Source: Planktothrix serta PCC 8927 (GTDB taxonomy: Bacteria; Cyanobacteriota; Cyanobacteriia; Cyanobacteriales; Microcoleaceae). Taken from it: 64,000 bases of DNA. A program made the position numbers and the translations under genes. Each line of letters opens with the position of its first letter. Positions within the stretch are counted from its first letter, which is position 1. Below are positions 54,564-63,580 of the stretch, in pieces. The notes under the pieces are model-generated. The model was given only the letters and a program-made list of their open reading frames with translations. It was not told where the DNA came from and ran no database searches. The stretch is from the NCBI RefSeq assembly GCF_900010725.2, contig NZ_LR734877.1:474501-538500 (forward strand), read 5' to 3'.

Positions 54564-55144
54564 TTAAGATTTTGACTCCTCTCTCCTTGCTTCTGTAAGA
54601 GCGGGGTACCCCCCCAGGGCTGTTTCAGGTTTGAAAAATATAGCTAAAAAGTGGGCTCTATTTTTTCAACCTGACAGCTATCTTCCGGTGAATAAATATT
54701 AAATATAAATCAGATTTAATCCGAGGTGTTAAATTTAATATATAAACAGCATAAATTCTCCTTTTTGTGTTACTAATACTAAAAAAATTTGCGATCGCCA
54801 TGACTTTACTCTTTCTGAGCCGACTTTAAAACAGCCCTCCCAAACTGTTTTAACCTTCATCCTCACAAAAGCAAGGCTGCTCGCTAATTTTTAATCTTGA
54901 AATATTTTGTTTCCTATTTTTTCACGATTAAGAGGAAACTTCCCTGAAATAGATCACAATCCAATTCAGGGGAATAGGCCTTAAATTCAGGTTTGAGCTT
55001 TTTCAAAAAACCTTGAGAAGCTATGTTAGAACAGAAGTGAAGACAAATTTAGTATCAGGGGTAAAATCAAGCCAAAAAATTAATGACTAACACAGCTACC
55101 ACCCCACTTTATCCCCATTTAATCTGCTATTTTGGAGAATTCTA
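54564..55144. other. Intergenic region with one hairpin
   Basis: An imperfect inverted repeat (54626-54644 with 54656-54673; CAGGTTTGAAAAATATAGC and CTCTATTTTTTCAACCTG) is the main structure. A short in-frame peptide from ATG 55084 ends just before the next gene and is not convincing. Confidence 0.45.
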
Positions 55145-55765
55145 ATGACAACTACTGCTAATTTAATTCGGATTGCTGCTGGTGAAGTCGGATATACGGA
55201 ATATCCTCCCGGTAGTAATGGTAACAAGTATGGTCAATGGTACGGGATGAATTACGTTCCTTGGTGTGCAATTTTTATCTCCTACTGTTTTGATAAAATC
55301 AGTTTACCCCTCCCCATCAGAAGCTCTAAAGGGTTCGCCTACTGTCCCGACGGGGTTTCCTGGTTTAGAAATCGGGGTCAATGGTTTAATGATCCCAAAG
55401 TCGGGGATGTGGTGTTTTTCTGTTGGCGAGGAGATGGAATTGCGGATCACGTTGGTATCGTGGAATCGATTAAACCCGATGGCAGTATTATCAGTATTGA
55501 GGGAAATACAGGAATTGGGAATGATGCCAATGGGGGCCAAGTCATGCGTCGCTCAAGAACTCCGGGTATCATTTTAGGTTTCGGACGTCCTCCCTATACC
55601 CATTCCGTCCCCTCTCAAACTCAAGCCTCCCGTCCGGCCACGCCAACCCCTAAACCGACCCCTCCCCAACGTGAAATTGCTAAAGTTCCGCCGAATTATC
55701 ATCAAGATTTAGTGGATCGATTATTGGGTAATAAATCGGATAAATCCCATAAGCATAAATCCTAA
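55145..55765 (+). CDS. CHAP-domain peptidoglycan hydrolase/amidase-like protein
   Basis: 206 residues. The CHAP (NlpC/P60-like) domain has the catalytic cysteine C41 in NYVPWCAIFISYCFD, histidine H102 in IADHVGIVES, and Glu119/Asn121 in SIEGNTG. The tail from about 155 is Pro/Thr-rich, ending in Lys and His. No signal peptide is seen, so it may be released by lysis or another route, as phage endolysins are. No phage genes are adjacent. Confidence 0.82.
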   Translation: MTTTANLIRIAAGEVGYTEYPPGSNGNKYGQWYGMNYVPWCAIFISYCFDKISLPLPIRSSKGFAYCPDGVSWFRNRGQWFNDPKVGDVVFFCWRGDGIADHVGIVESIKPDGSIISIEGNTGIGNDANGGQVMRRSRTPGIILGFGRPPYTHSVPSQTQASRPATPTPKPTPPQREIAKVPPNYHQDLVDRLLGNKSDKSHKHKS

Positions 55766-55797
55766 CTTCCTCTGTGCCAATGATTTGATCTATAGCA

Positions 55798-55832
55798 GGG
55801 AACAGGGAACAGGGAACAGGGAACAGGGAACA
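55798..55832. repeat. Heptanucleotide tandem repeat (GGGAACA x5)
   Basis: Five exact units between the CHAP gene and queA; complementary in sequence to the TGTTCCC repeat at 49829-49856. Confidence 0.95.
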
Positions 55833-55915
55833 CCGGAGGAAAAGACTTCACCGTCTAGCTTTGCTACCTCATTCTTTATCCTAACGGGTCTGGCGACTGC
55901 TATAGCTTTTAGAGA

Positions 55916-57100
55916 CTAACCGGAGGGTGTGTTAAATTCAGACAACACACCTTCTGGCAAAATTAACATCGCATCTCCAAAGGAAAAAAATCGATACTGT
56001 CGGCCGAATTCATTCGCAGGTTGTTCTAATACCTCTTGATATAAATTCAGTAACCGTTCTCGCCCCATTAATGCCGAAACCAACATTAATAAACTTGATT
56101 TAGGTAAGTGAAAATTGGTAATTAATCCATCAATAACCCGCCATTGATACCCCGGATAAATAAAAATATTCGTTTTCCCACAATAGGGTTTAATCATCGA
56201 TTTCGTTGCCTCCTCTGGAGCAGAAATAGAACCCGATCCATCTCCCTCAAAATGTGCGATCGCAGCCCCTTCTAAAGCGCGTACAGCCGTTGTTCCCACC
56301 GCAATCACTCTCCCCCCTAACGCTTTCGTTTTCTCAATTTTAGCAACGGTTTCAGCCCGGACTTCAATCCATTCTGCGTGCATTTGATGATCAATAATCT
56401 TCTCCACTTCCACAGGTCGAAAAGTTCCTACCCCAACGTGTAAAGTCACAAAGGTTTGATCAATTCCTTTGGCTTCTAAACGCTGAAATAATGCTTCTGT
56501 AAAATGTAACCCCGCAGTCGGTGCCGCCACCGCCCCAGAGCATTCAGCATAAATCGTTTGATATTGTTCTGGTAACGCTTCTGTGTCCGTTATATAAGGA
56601 GGAAAAGGGATATTTCCAAACGCCTCTAAAAACGGAATTAAAGACTCTCCCTCTGGGATTTCAAATTTTAATAACCGTCCTCCCGTTTCCCCATCCGTTT
56701 CTAACACCGTCGCCCGTAATTTTTGAGTCTTAAAATTCTCCTGCGATAAAGGATTTGGTTCAAACTCAATCACAGAACCCTGTTTAAATCGTTTACCCGG
56801 TTTGACTAATGCTAACCAACAATGATGTTGTTTTTCTTCCAGTAATAATACTTCTACCACCGCCCCACTACTTTTGCGTCCATAAAGACGAGCCGGAAGA
56901 ACACGGGTATTATTTAGAACTAATAAATCTCCGGGTTTGAGCCATTCGGGTAATTCTTTAAACAGACTGTGGCGATGAGAGTTTGGAGAATCTACCACTA
57001 ACAAACGGGAGTGATCCCTCGGTACAACTGGATTTTGAGCTATACGTTCCTCTGGAAGTTTATAGTTATAGCTTTCTAACCAATAATCTAACTGATCCAT
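55916..57100 (-). CDS. queA: S-adenosylmethionine:tRNA ribosyltransferase-isomerase
   Basis: 394 residues. Family hallmarks are YKLPEERIAQNP, LVLNNTRVLPARL, AAPTAGLHFTEALF, VTLHVGVGTFRPV and LITNFHLPKSSLLMLVSALM. It transfers the ribosyl part of S-adenosylmethionine to 7-aminomethyl-deazaguanine in tRNA, the penultimate step of queuosine synthesis. About 45 residues longer than the E. coli enzyme, mainly in internal loops (GDGSGSISAPEEATKS). Confidence 0.95.
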   Translation of the reverse strand: MDQLDYWLESYNYKLPEERIAQNPVVPRDHSRLLVVDSPNSHRHSLFKELPEWLKPGDLLVLNNTRVLPARLYGRKSSGAVVEVLLLEEKQHHCWLALVKPGKRFKQGSVIEFEPNPLSQENFKTQKLRATVLETDGETGGRLLKFEIPEGESLIPFLEAFGNIPFPPYITDTEALPEQYQTIYAECSGAVAAPTAGLHFTEALFQRLEAKGIDQTFVTLHVGVGTFRPVEVEKIIDHQMHAEWIEVRAETVAKIEKTKALGGRVIAVGTTAVRALEGAAIAHFEGDGSGSISAPEEATKSMIKPYCGKTNIFIYPGYQWRVIDGLITNFHLPKSSLLMLVSALMGRERLLNLYQEVLEQPANEFGRQYRFFSFGDAMLILPEGVLSEFNTPSG

Positions 57101-57495
57101 TCTTTCTAATTTTCCTTGACCATTGAATTGCTTTGATCCGCCCTCTCATGAGAGACTGACTAATACTTAGAGAACTCCATTGTGATCTTAATCCGCTCCA
57201 GTTTAATTCCTCTCAATTCCTATAATTTAGTTTGGGTAGAATCCCCCATAAGAAATCGGGTGCTTTTCCCCTATCTTATCATCGTTAATCTTGCGAAGAT
57301 AGAAGTATAGGGTTATGTTGCCTACCGATCTGATATTCGGAAGGGCTGCATCATTTTTAGTCCCGTTTTGACCTCAATCTGTGATCGACGGGTATTACAG
57401 AAGAAGCACAAACACCGCCCTATTACTCTTTGTTGCAGGGTTCCGAACTGGAGTTAAGCAACAAACAGGCGGGACAATCATGCAGGAGATGACCG
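57101..57495. other. Intergenic region between queA and the next gene
   Basis: Holds the queA promoter side and the leader of the following gene. The frame 57381-57608 overlaps the next gene and looks non-coding. No other structure is noted. Confidence 0.4.
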
Positions 57496-57885
57496 ATGGA
57501 ATACCTTTACTACCTAGCCAATACAAGCCTTACTTTGAGAGTGATCGACTTTTTACGTTCAAATCACTCCCTCCCAGTTCAGTTTATTACAGTGATTCAT
57601 CAAATTGATGGCTGGATCGTCAAGATCAAAATGCGTCAATATCTGACACCACAAGAACACGGGGACTTTAGAGCGTTCATGCACGAATTGGGTATTCCCT
57701 ACGAACCCGATATGCGAATTTTAATGGCCCTTTGGGGCTTGGAAACAGGTCAATCCCCCCTCAGCGTCATGCGTCGCTATCAAGTTGCTGTCGTGTCTCA
57801 TGGTATTCCTAACCGCGAAGATGTTGAATCCTTCAAAACCCAATTTGTTAGAGGGTTAGGTTACTGTCCCGAAGCTTTAGCTTGA
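57496..57885 (+). CDS. Conserved protein of unknown function
   Basis: 129 residues, soluble. CAGGAGA stands a suitable distance before the ATG. The sequence has a clean mixed alpha/beta look (RVIDFLRSNHSLPVQFITVI, EHGDFRAFMHELGIPYEPDM) and no motif I can name. It is followed by repeats of TGACGGT and CTGATAA. Confidence 0.6.
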   Translation: MEYLYYLANTSLTLRVIDFLRSNHSLPVQFITVIHQIDGWIVKIKMRQYLTPQEHGDFRAFMHELGIPYEPDMRILMALWGLETGQSPLSVMRRYQVAVVSHGIPNREDVESFKTQFVRGLGYCPEALA

Positions 57886-57927
57886 CGGTTGACCGTTAAC
57901 TAATGACGGTTGACTGTTGACGGTTGA

Positions 57928-57952
57928 CTGATAACTGATAACTGATAACTGA
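57928..57952. repeat. Heptanucleotide tandem repeat (CTGATAA x3.5)
   Basis: Three exact CTGATAA units plus CTGA, just after several degenerate GACGGTTGACTGTT copies (57888-57927). The latter motif recurs at 58425-58455. Confidence 0.9.
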
Positions 57953-57954
57953 AT

Positions 57955-58413
57955 TTAGCTAAATGCTGATTCAATATAATCTTGTAGAATCAGTCGGTAG
58001 CCGTTTAGGGAAAAAGATTGACCGATTTTTATCGGGTGAGGAAAGTTGGGAATATCCTTAGAGATAGAGGTTTGAGTTGGGTGGCGATCGCATCCAACTA
58101 AAGCCACATCAAACCGACAAGGATATTCTATTAAATCAGGGCGATCGCTTAAAAATAATTCCGCCGTTTGAATCAATTTCGCTTGTTTACTGGGAGTAAT
58201 TGCTAACAGTCCCCCCTGATCCCAATTGCGTTGACTGCGGGTTTTCACTTCAACAAAACTCAACAGGGGAAGGGTCGTCTGTCCCTCTTGTAATGCAATT
58301 AAATCAATTTCTCCATATCGACAATGCCATTGATGATGCAAAATTTGCCAACCTTGGCTTTCTAACCAATGGCTTACCAATTTTTCCCCTAAAGAACCAA
58401 TCACTTTAGACAT
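57955..58413 (-). CDS. yraN: YraN/UPF0102 family endonuclease-like protein
   Basis: 152 residues. The conserved core GSLGEKLVSHWLESQGWQIL, then CRYGEIDLIA and LSFVEVKTRS, shows the PD-(D/E)XK-type active site of the UPF0102 (YraN) family, which is predicted to be Holliday-junction-resolvase-like. The role in the cell is unsettled. Confidence 0.88.
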   Translation of the reverse strand: MSKVIGSLGEKLVSHWLESQGWQILHHQWHCRYGEIDLIALQEGQTTLPLLSFVEVKTRSQRNWDQGGLLAITPSKQAKLIQTAELFLSDRPDLIEYPCRFDVALVGCDRHPTQTSISKDIPNFPHPIKIGQSFSLNGYRLILQDYIESAFS

Positions 58414-58724
58414 AGATCGGTTGTTTGTTGACGGTTGACTGTTGACAGTTAATTACCGTTAACATTCTATCCCTGGTTGCAATACGATGACTAGGGATAA
58501 TTTGGGATCTACAAAATTTGATTATTATTTGCAATAATTTTTGACTTTTGAGAAAAGCATATTAGGAATTTCCCGCATTAATTTCTGAAATTAGATTTAG
58601 ATTAGCCTAGAGCGTTAAGCCAGGAAGCCTCTAAAACAGAGTTTAATGGTTCTCAAATTCATGATTTTCCCAGACAGGCGTAAAAAACGCACATTTTACC
58701 ATAAGTATCCTCAAAAAACAATTA

Positions 58725-58732
58725 TTGAGAAT
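58725..58732 (+). promoter_or_regulatory. Possible Fur half-site upstream of futA
   Basis: TTGAGAAT within ATTATTGAGAATTACTAG, about 60 bases before the futA start. TTGAGAAT is a half-site of cyanobacterial Fur boxes; the second half is poor. It is expected for an iron-uptake gene. Confidence 0.3.
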
Positions 58733-58793
58733 TACTAGCATTAAGTGTATACTATCTTCTTGAAAAACTATTGCATTAAAACCCACCCTTTCC

Positions 58794-59852
58794 ATGTCCA
58801 TGAACAACATCACTAGACGAGCGTTCCTCACCGTTGGAACAGCCTGGGCTTTAGTCGCCTTTGGCGGACTTAGCCCCATACAACGCAGTCAAGCCAATCC
58901 CCAGGTTTTGAATGTTTACTCGGCTCGTCATTACGATAGCGATAATCAGATCTATCAAAGCTTTACCAATAAAACAGGGATTAAAGTCAATATTGTTGAA
59001 GGAAAAGCAGAGGAATTAGTAGAACGAATTAAAAGCGAAGGAGCCAATAGTCCGGCAGATATTTTAATTACTGTTGATGCTGGAAACCTTTGGAGAGCGC
59101 AACAACAGGGAATATTTCAACCTGTTTCTTCTGCTGTTTTAAATCAAGCAATTCCGGCTAATTTAAAAGAACCGAATGGTAATTGGTTTGGATTTTCTAA
59201 ACGGGCGAGAGTGATTGTTTATAATAAAGCCAAAATCAATCCGGCTCAACTGTCTACCTATGAAGATTTAGCGAATCCTAAATGGAAAGGAAAAGTCGTG
59301 GTTCGTTCTTCTAATAATATCTATAACCAATCCTTAGTGGCTGCGATGATGGGACAAAGTGGAACAGCCACGACAGAAAACTGGGTGAAAGGATTAGTTG
59401 CTAATTTTGCCAGACCCCCGGAAGGAAATGATGTTTCTCAAATTAAAGCGGTGGCGGCGGGTGCTGGACAGTTAACCCTAGCCAATACTTATTATTTAGC
59501 GCGTTTAGTCGCTTCTCAGAAACCTGAAGATAAAGCCGTTGCGAGTAAAGTTGGGTTATTTTTCCCTAACCAACGAGCCCAGGGAACCCACACGAATATT
59601 AGTGGTGCAGGAGTGATTAAAACAGCTAAAAATAAAGCGGGAGCGATTAAATTTTTAGAGTATTTAGCGAGTCCTGAAGCGCAAAAGATTTTTGCTCAAA
59701 GTGCTTTTGAATATCCGGCTGTTGCGGGTGTTTCTGTGTCTCCAGTTTTAGCGAGTTTTGGCACGTTTAAGAGTGATCCGATGAATGTTGCAGCCTACGG
59801 GAAATTTAATTCCCAGGCGATTCAAATTATGGATCGAGCAGGTTGGAAATAG
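58794..59852 (+). CDS. futA: Iron(III) ABC transporter substrate-binding protein (FutA/IdiA-like)
   Basis: 352 residues. A Tat-type signal (NNITRRAFLTVGTAWALVAF) is followed by a mature protein beginning near QVLNVYSARHYDSDNQIYQS. Iron-binding tyrosines can be placed in VYSARHY, in the middle segment NNIYNQS, and in ANTYYLARL. It binds ferric iron in the periplasm for the FutBC permease, which is not in this window. IdiA-type paralogues protect photosystem II under iron limitation. An alternative first Met (second codon pair) is possible. Confidence 0.92.
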   Translation: MSMNNITRRAFLTVGTAWALVAFGGLSPIQRSQANPQVLNVYSARHYDSDNQIYQSFTNKTGIKVNIVEGKAEELVERIKSEGANSPADILITVDAGNLWRAQQQGIFQPVSSAVLNQAIPANLKEPNGNWFGFSKRARVIVYNKAKINPAQLSTYEDLANPKWKGKVVVRSSNNIYNQSLVAAMMGQSGTATTENWVKGLVANFARPPEGNDVSQIKAVAAGAGQLTLANTYYLARLVASQKPEDKAVASKVGLFFPNQRAQGTHTNISGAGVIKTAKNKAGAIKFLEYLASPEAQKIFAQSAFEYPAVAGVSVSPVLASFGTFKSDPMNVAAYGKFNSQAIQIMDRAGWK

Positions 59853-59921
59853 TTGCAATACAGGTATTTCAAAAAACCTACTAACTGATAATCTCTATCA
59901 GGGAACTCTAGGAACTTCTTT

Positions 59922-60084
59922 GTTTCAATCCCTGATAGGGGTTATAATTTATTTCAATAATTACGAATTACGAATTACGAATTACGAATTGCGAATTACT
60001 AATTACGAATTACTAATTACGAATTACTAATTACGAAATTGATTCCGGTTTCAATCCTTAATAGGAATTATAGCTGATTTTAAC
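59922..60084 (-). repeat. Decayed end of the CRISPR array with an internal heptanucleotide array
   Basis: A degenerate repeat at 59922-59958 (about 5 mismatches) and another at 60048-60084 (4 mismatches) flank 59961-60037, which is eleven tandem heptamers (TTACGAA with TTGCGAA and TTACTAA variants). This is the leader-distal end. Confidence 0.85.
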
Positions 60085-61057
60085 TATATTTGTAGTGAGT
60101 TCTTTAGGACTCTCTTCAGCCGTTTCAATCCCTGATAGGGATTATAGCTGATTTCAACATGAAAGTCTTAGGCGTTGCTGAAGGATATATATATGTTTCA
60201 ATCCCTGATAGGGATTATAGCTGATTTCAACGTGATTTAATCTCAGTTTTTGCTGGTATTTTGGGCGTGTTTCAATCCCTGATAGGGATTATAGCTGATT
60301 TCAACAACTTGTGCGATCGCACCTGCTCCTAAAATAGATAGTTTCAATCCCTGATAGGGATTATAGCTGATTTCAACTTGTCTGCATAATAATCGCCCCA
60401 TTGACCGCCATTGATGTTTCAATCCCTGATAGGGATTATAGCTGATTTCAACTAAACATTGAAACATTCTCCCTTGGGAATGCGAATTGAAATGTTTCAA
60501 TCCCTGATAGGGATTATAGCTGATTTCAACATTTAATTGTGGGCGGAACCCAATGGGTTTTAAAATCACTGTTGTTTCAATCCCTGATAGGGATTATAGC
60601 TGATTTCAACTCACTGGTAAATCCTTTCGCTACCGATGAGGGATTAGTTTCAATCCCTGATAGGGATTATAGCTGATTTCAACTTTCCATCCAAAAATAC
60701 CCCCCGCAGTTTTTTCAACATTGTTTCAATCCCTGATAGGGATTATAGCTGATTTCAACAAGTGATTAGTTTTAAAGATTGAATTGCATCATCCCAGAAA
60801 GTTTCAATCCCTGATAGGGATTATAGCTGATTTCAACTTTTGTCGCCCTCGACGGTGGAAAGGCTTTATATGCTGTTTCAATCCCTGATAGGGATTATAG
60901 CTGATTTCAACACGGTAGTTCCATTAAACAAGGTTTCATCGAGTCAGAGTTTCAATCCCTGATAGGGATTATAGCTGATTTCAACCGAGCGTCGGGGGTT
61001 GTCGGTTCGTCAAATTCAGCGTTTCAATCCCTGATAGGGATTATAGCTGATTTCAAC
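60085..61057 (-). CRISPR. CRISPR array, 13 intact 37-bp repeats
   Basis: Intact repeats begin at 60122, 60194, 60269, 60341, 60416, 60494, 60574, 60647, 60723, 60801, 60875, 60949 and 61021. All 13 are identical 37-mers. Spacers between them are 35-43 bases, and one more (60085-60121) lies before the degenerate repeat at 60048. Read on the minus strand the repeat starts GTTGAAATCAGC and ends GGATTGAAAC, giving the ATTGAAAC 5' handle usual for type I and III crRNAs in cyanobacteria. The degenerate copies at the low-coordinate end and the leader at the high end both point to minus-strand transcription, with newest spacers near 61020. No cas gene is in the window. Confidence 0.97.
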
Positions 61058-61310
61058 CGTAGGCTTCTGGAACCCTTGATATATTTAGTTTTCGAGGTGC
61101 GATTCCGACAACCTGATCATAATATAGCATTCCAGCCATCGACTTAGCAAGGGGTAAAAATAAAAAAACGCTAAAAGCCCTTTCAGATAAGGGATTCAAG
61201 AATTGCGCCAACCTCATTTCCGCCAAAACAGACTTCAAACCCAGAACAGACAAAGGTTTCAGACCCTAAAAATCTGCTTCTATTTTGAACACCTACAGGT
61301 TAGCGCAACT
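61058..61310 (-). promoter_or_regulatory. CRISPR leader
   Basis: About 250 non-coding bases directly beyond the last repeat. On the minus strand, a GCTATATTATGATCAGG segment (near 61115-61130) offers a -10 box, and the part next to the first repeat is AT-rich (AAAACTAAATATATC). A short ORF read through it (61053-61253) is not protein-like. Confidence 0.7.
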
Positions 61311-61328
61311 CAGAATTGTTGAGTCTCA

Positions 61329-61472
61329 TTAGATTTGTTGCTGAGTGATCACGGATGACTGATCATGATCCCGGCGTTGACCCTGAATATAGGACACGAT
61401 CGCAGGTAAAGACAGACAAATCATGCCATTAATCAAAGCCAGTAATAATCCATAAGTCAAGTCGGTATTCAT
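61329..61472 (-). CDS. Small single-pass membrane protein, possibly PsbX-like
   Basis: 47 residues from ATG 61472 (MNTDLTYGLLLALINGMICL). One membrane helix (about 6-28) is followed by a polar tail IQGQRRDHDQSS. The spacing of LLxALINGMIxxxLPA and the following SYIQGQRRD is reminiscent of photosystem II PsbX, but identity is low. It could equally be another of the many small cyanobacterial membrane proteins. GGAG lies about 14 bases upstream. Confidence 0.5.
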   Translation of the reverse strand: MNTDLTYGLLLALINGMICLSLPAIVSYIQGQRRDHDQSSVITQQQI

Positions 61473-61670
61473 TGTTACTGAGTCTCCAGAAAGGATAGTT
61501 TTTGTGTTGCCTCTATTTATTATGAACCCTAAATCTGGAAAAGCCTACCCTGTAATGGTTTGAATTACTTTTAGATTTTATAATTTTTCTAAATCAATCA
61601 CCCAGAAGACCTTAAAACGAAGTTTTTGACTCAGTATAAATACGGATTAACTTTTTCAGATCCCAGGGAA

Positions 61671-62603
61671 TTATTGTTCTACCTGATAACCCAAATCCGC
61701 CAACTGACTGCGGGACTGTCGCCATTTGGGTTGAACTTTAACAAATAATTCTAAATAGACCTTTCCCTCAATTAACTTTTGAATTTGTTGACGCGCATCA
61801 CTTCCAATAGCTTTGAGCATACTTCCCTGATGACCAATTAAAATTCCCTTTTGAGAAGAGCGCTCAACGTGAATGGTCGCTAAAATCCGGGTAATTTTAG
61901 GATCTTCTTCCACCCGGTCAATAGAAATAGCAACGGAATGGGGGACTTCTTCGCGGGTGTGGAGTAAAATTTGTTCTCGAATGAGTTCTCCCATGATGAA
62001 GCGTTCCGGTTGATCGGTAACTAAATCAGGAGGATAATAATAGGGGCCGAGATCTAAGCGATCAAATAATAACTGTTGGAGGTGATCAACACCATCCCCG
62101 GTTAAAGCGGAGAATTCCACAACGGGCCATTGATAAGGTTTGGCGAGTTCCCGATAACTCCGGTCAATAATCACCGAATCTTCCGGTTTTTGATCCTGTT
62201 TATTCATTCCCAGAATCACAGGAATCTGAACGTGTTCGAGTAAATCAACAATATAGCGATCGCCTCCTCCAGCCTCAACAGAACCATCAACAACAAATAA
62301 CAGAACATCAACGGACTGAATGGCTAATTTAGCATTTTGAACTAAAACCTTACCCAATTGATGATGGGGTTTATGAATTCCTGGAGTATCAACAAAAATA
62401 ATTTGAGCTTCTGGAGTGGTGAGAATTCCCCGGAGACGGTTGCGAGTCGTTTGAGCAATGGGAGAGGTGATGGCGATTTTTTGACCCACCATCTGATTCA
62501 TCAATGTTGATTTTCCTACATTCGGGCGGCCAATAATCCCGACAAACCCTGATTTATATCCCTCTGGCGGTAAGGGAATCGTTACACCTTCAAACCCATC
62601 CAT
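61671..62603 (-). CDS. era: GTPase Era
   Basis: 310 residues. G1 GRPNVGKST, G3 DTPG, G4 NKQD and G5 SALTG are all present in the first 180 residues. A C-terminal KH domain carries KGILIGHQGSMLKAIGSDAR. Era binds the 3' end of 16S rRNA and helps assemble the 30S subunit. The DGFEGVTIPLPPEGYKSGF start is a short N-terminal extension. Confidence 0.95.
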   Translation of the reverse strand: MDGFEGVTIPLPPEGYKSGFVGIIGRPNVGKSTLMNQMVGQKIAITSPIAQTTRNRLRGILTTPEAQIIFVDTPGIHKPHHQLGKVLVQNAKLAIQSVDVLLFVVDGSVEAGGGDRYIVDLLEHVQIPVILGMNKQDQKPEDSVIIDRSYRELAKPYQWPVVEFSALTGDGVDHLQQLLFDRLDLGPYYYPPDLVTDQPERFIMGELIREQILLHTREEVPHSVAISIDRVEEDPKITRILATIHVERSSQKGILIGHQGSMLKAIGSDARQQIQKLIEGKVYLELFVKVQPKWRQSRSQLADLGYQVEQ

Positions 62604-62823
62604 GTAAAGTCCTGTTCCTGTTTATGACCGTCTTTTGCTATTTTAACTTGCTGCGGGCAGGAAGTTCCGACCGAACCTCGAACCCCTTTCCCTTGATATA
62701 GGGAATAAAATTTGATAGAGTTGCCAAGTAGCTCTATCTTAGTGATCATAAGATAGAAACCTAGTCCAACTGAAAAAGCTATTGCTTTGGTGTTAGATCA
62801 TTCACGCTGGTGAGATTGAGGAG

Positions 62824-63351
62824 ATGAAAACAATGAAATCTAAACTGCTTGGTGGGTTATGCGCCCTAATCGCAGTTGGTACACAATTACCTGCTGTTGC
62901 TCAAAATCCGATTGGGGTACCTGTGGTTCCCTCTGACTTTGACTATAAATATCAACCCAAAGATCCTGATACCGGACGGGTTGATCCCCCTATCTATTAC
63001 AGTTTACCCGATTTAGGGGTACCCGATAGAACTTTACCTTCTGCCTTCAAATATCCGATTATCTATGAATTAGGGGTTGACAAAAGCATTACCAGTGATG
63101 CGGTAATTACCGATACGGTGTTTATCCCTAACTTACCTCCGATCCCCAATGGTATTACCTTAGATGATGTTCCCCGCATTCGGGCTGAATATACTCGCAA
63201 AGTGGAAGAATGGGGAGAAGCCATTCAAGGATGTCTGGGTTTAAGTCCTTTACTGATCAAAACTGATACAGGCAACCCGATTTTAGTTCATCAACAACCG
63301 GCGGGAACAATTGTTCTCAACGCCAATAACATTTCTGTTTGTCCCAGATAA
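62824..63351 (+). CDS. Exported protein of unknown function
   Basis: 175 residues. A signal peptide is clear (KSKLLGGLCALIAVGTQLPA, cleavage after AVAQ likely). The mature part is rich in Pro, Asp and Tyr (DYKYQPKDPDTGRVDPPIYY) and has one Cys near position 137 and one near the end. GAGGAG overlaps the first ATG, so the second Met (62833) with proper spacing may be the real start. No family recognised. Confidence 0.7.
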   Translation: MKTMKSKLLGGLCALIAVGTQLPAVAQNPIGVPVVPSDFDYKYQPKDPDTGRVDPPIYYSLPDLGVPDRTLPSAFKYPIIYELGVDKSITSDAVITDTVFIPNLPPIPNGITLDDVPRIRAEYTRKVEEWGEAIQGCLGLSPLLIKTDTGNPILVHQQPAGTIVLNANNISVCPR

Positions 63352-63426
63352 GCTAATTTAACCATCCTGGTTATCCTTTCACCTTCCTGTTAATGACGGG
63401 GAGGTGATTTTATTAGGGGAAGCCAA

Positions 63427-63540
63427 AGAAACCGGGTTTTTCAGCAAGAGAAGGTGCTTTGATTTCAACCCCTATAAAAACCCGGTTTCTCTATTCATCG
63501 TTAATTTCAGGTTTAGGGAAAAATAAGAAACCGGGTTTTT
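63427..63540. repeat. Three AGAAACCGGGTTTTT motifs
   Basis: Direct copies at 63427-63441 and 63526-63540, inverted copy at 63476-63490. The first two can form a hairpin of about 15 bp that would end transcription of the exported-protein gene. Same family as 3954-4079. Confidence 0.85.
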
Positions 63541-63580
63541 CAGAAAATGGCACAATAATAATAGGGCAACAGGTGAAAGA

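Noticed and set aside
55145-55765. Prophage remnant suggested by the CHAP endolysin-like gene
   Set aside because: No other phage gene, attachment site or holin is nearby; a single CHAP protein is not enough.
57381-57608. 75-codon frame before and across the start of the 129-residue gene
   Set aside because: It overlaps the better frame at 57496, which has a ribosome site and cleaner composition.
58643-58879. 78-codon minus-strand frame over the futA start
   Set aside because: Antisense to the futA signal peptide and its promoter region.
60243-60569. Open frame of about 108 codons on the minus strand with repeated VEISYNPYQGLK
   Set aside because: It is a translation through the CRISPR repeats; the repeated peptide is the repeat itself.
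60085-61057. Plus-strand transcription of the CRISPR array
   Set aside because: Degenerate repeats at the low-coordinate end and the ATTGAAAC end of the repeat on the minus strand both favour minus-strand transcription.
61053-61253. 66-codon frame beyond the last CRISPR repeat
   Set aside because: It begins in the leader and overlaps the array edge; composition is unlike a protein and leader function explains the sequence.
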